Assembly: GCF_032595075.1 (NCBI RefSeq)
Contig: NZ_CP118735.1
Coordinates: 896,001 to 960,000, forward strand
Direction: 5' to 3'
From: Streptococcus sp. 29887
Lineage (GTDB): Bacteria; Bacillota; Bacilli; Lactobacillales; Streptococcaceae
DNA length: 64,000 nt
Under the pieces are notes generated by a model that had not been told where the DNA came from, searched no databases, and was given only the letters and a program-made list of their open reading frames with translations. Shown piece by piece: positions 63,509-64,000 of the stretch. The position numbers and the translations under genes are program-made. Each line of letters begins with the position of its first letter. Position 1 is the first letter of the stretch.

Positions 63509-64000
63509 ATGGATTATGTTTTAGAAGTTCTGCCCAGTCTATTAAATGGAGCGGTGGTTTCCCTGCAAGTATTTTTTCTAGTTTTGATACTATCCTTGCC
63601 TCTGGGAGCTGTTCTTGCCTTTTTAATACAAATAAAATTTAAACCCTTGCAATGGCTATTGCATTTCTACGTTTTAATTATGCGTGGAACTCCCTTGCTC
63701 TTGCAACTGATTTTTGTCTATTATGTTTTACCTAGTGTTGGTATCACTTTTGACCGTATGCCTGCTGTTATCTTGGCTTTTACGCTTAATTATGCAGCCT
63801 ATTTTTCAGAAATTTTCCGTGGTGGTATAGAGGCGATTCCTAAAGGTCAGTATGAAGCTGCTAAGGTCTTGAAATTTACTCCTGTTCAGACCATTCGTTA
63901 TATCGTCTTGCCACAGGTGGTGAAAATTGTCTTGCCAAGTGTATTCAATGAAGTAATGACCTTGGTCAAGGATACATCCTTGGTATATGCCTTAGGGGTT
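63509..64000 (+). CDS. Amino-acid ABC transporter permease, 3'-truncated by the window
   Basis: 164 codons visible from ATG 63509 (Shine-Dalgarno TTTAGGAG), open to the window end. The HisM/GlnP type is clear: LPSLLNGAVVSLQVFFLVL, MRGTPLLLQLIFVYYVLP, NYAAYFSEIFRGGIEAIPKG and the ATPase-contact loop YEAAKVLKFTPVQTIRYIVLPQ. It forms the membrane channel of a polar-amino-acid importer (glutamine, glutamate, histidine or arginine class). The ATPase and binding protein probably follow outside the window. Confidence 0.92.
   Translation, partial: MDYVLEVLPSLLNGAVVSLQVFFLVLILSLPLGAVLAFLIQIKFKPLQWLLHFYVLIMRGTPLLLQLIFVYYVLPSVGITFDRMPAVILAFTLNYAAYFSEIFRGGIEAIPKGQYEAAKVLKFTPVQTIRYIVLPQVVKIVLPSVFNEVMTLVKDTSLVYALGV

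Overview
The window looks like Streptococcus suis or a very close relative (inference). The evidence is moderate-to-low G+C, streptococcal gene neighbourhoods (coaB-coaC-panT next to fhs; a Mga-like regulator before glpK-glpO; asd-dapA; pcrA; uvrB; glmS), extended -10 promoters, a YSIRK-type and LPXTG-anchored giant surface protein, and intergenic palindromic repeats of the kind scattered through S. suis genomes. No rRNA, tRNA or CRISPR array is visible.

Region 1 (1-13.4 kb) is accessory. It holds an AT-rich unknown gene, a self-contained unit for a 39-residue amphipathic peptide, a 640-bp non-coding stretch with hairpins, and a TetR regulator divergent from an 11-kb gene. That gene encodes a ~3,688-residue collagen-like LPXTG protein with 36 copies of one repeat unit and about 9-10 of two others. 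A 19-bp alternating AT tract lies between the tetR Shine-Dalgarno sequence and its start codon. An inverted repeat lies between the two divergent genes.

Region 2 (13.4-24.8 kb) has an intact ISL3-family element with perfect 8-bp target duplications, inserted exactly at the stop codon of phosphoglucomutase. Then come the coenzyme A genes panT, coaC and coaB, fhs, a PrsW-like membrane protease, a hypothiocyanite-reductase-like flavoprotein, a lipoprotein, an acetyltransferase, an AlkD-like repair protein and a DUF1905 protein.

Region 3 (24.8-32.2 kb) has a structured ~150-nt RNA with its own promoter and terminator, a 1,409-residue secreted sialidase with lectin domains at both ends, the lysine/threonine pathway genes asd and dapA, and a palindromic repeat cluster.

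Region 4 (32.2-45.2 kb) is glycerol and redox metabolism. It holds an NADH-oxidase-like protein without its cysteine, a Mga-like regulator, glpK, glpO and two small paralogous membrane proteins that probably replace GlpF. A glyoxalase-fold dioxygenase/hydrolase pair, pepF, a stand-alone ATP-cone protein, a candidate small RNA and nox follow. cre-like CcpA sites lie at pgm, glpK and nox.

Region 5 (45.2-64 kb) has a MITE-like repeat in front of pcrA, a zinc-ribbon protein, a HAD phosphatase, a CPBP protease gene broken by an in-frame stop, and a three-gene envelope operon (membrane protein, TcaA-like protein, LdcB-like carboxypeptidase). It continues with an ABC exporter, uvrB (apparently leaderless), another repeat, an amino-acid oxidase, an SGNH hydrolase, a signal-peptidase-like protein lacking both catalytic residues, glmS with paired NagR-like boxes around its promoter, and the start of an amino-acid ABC permease.
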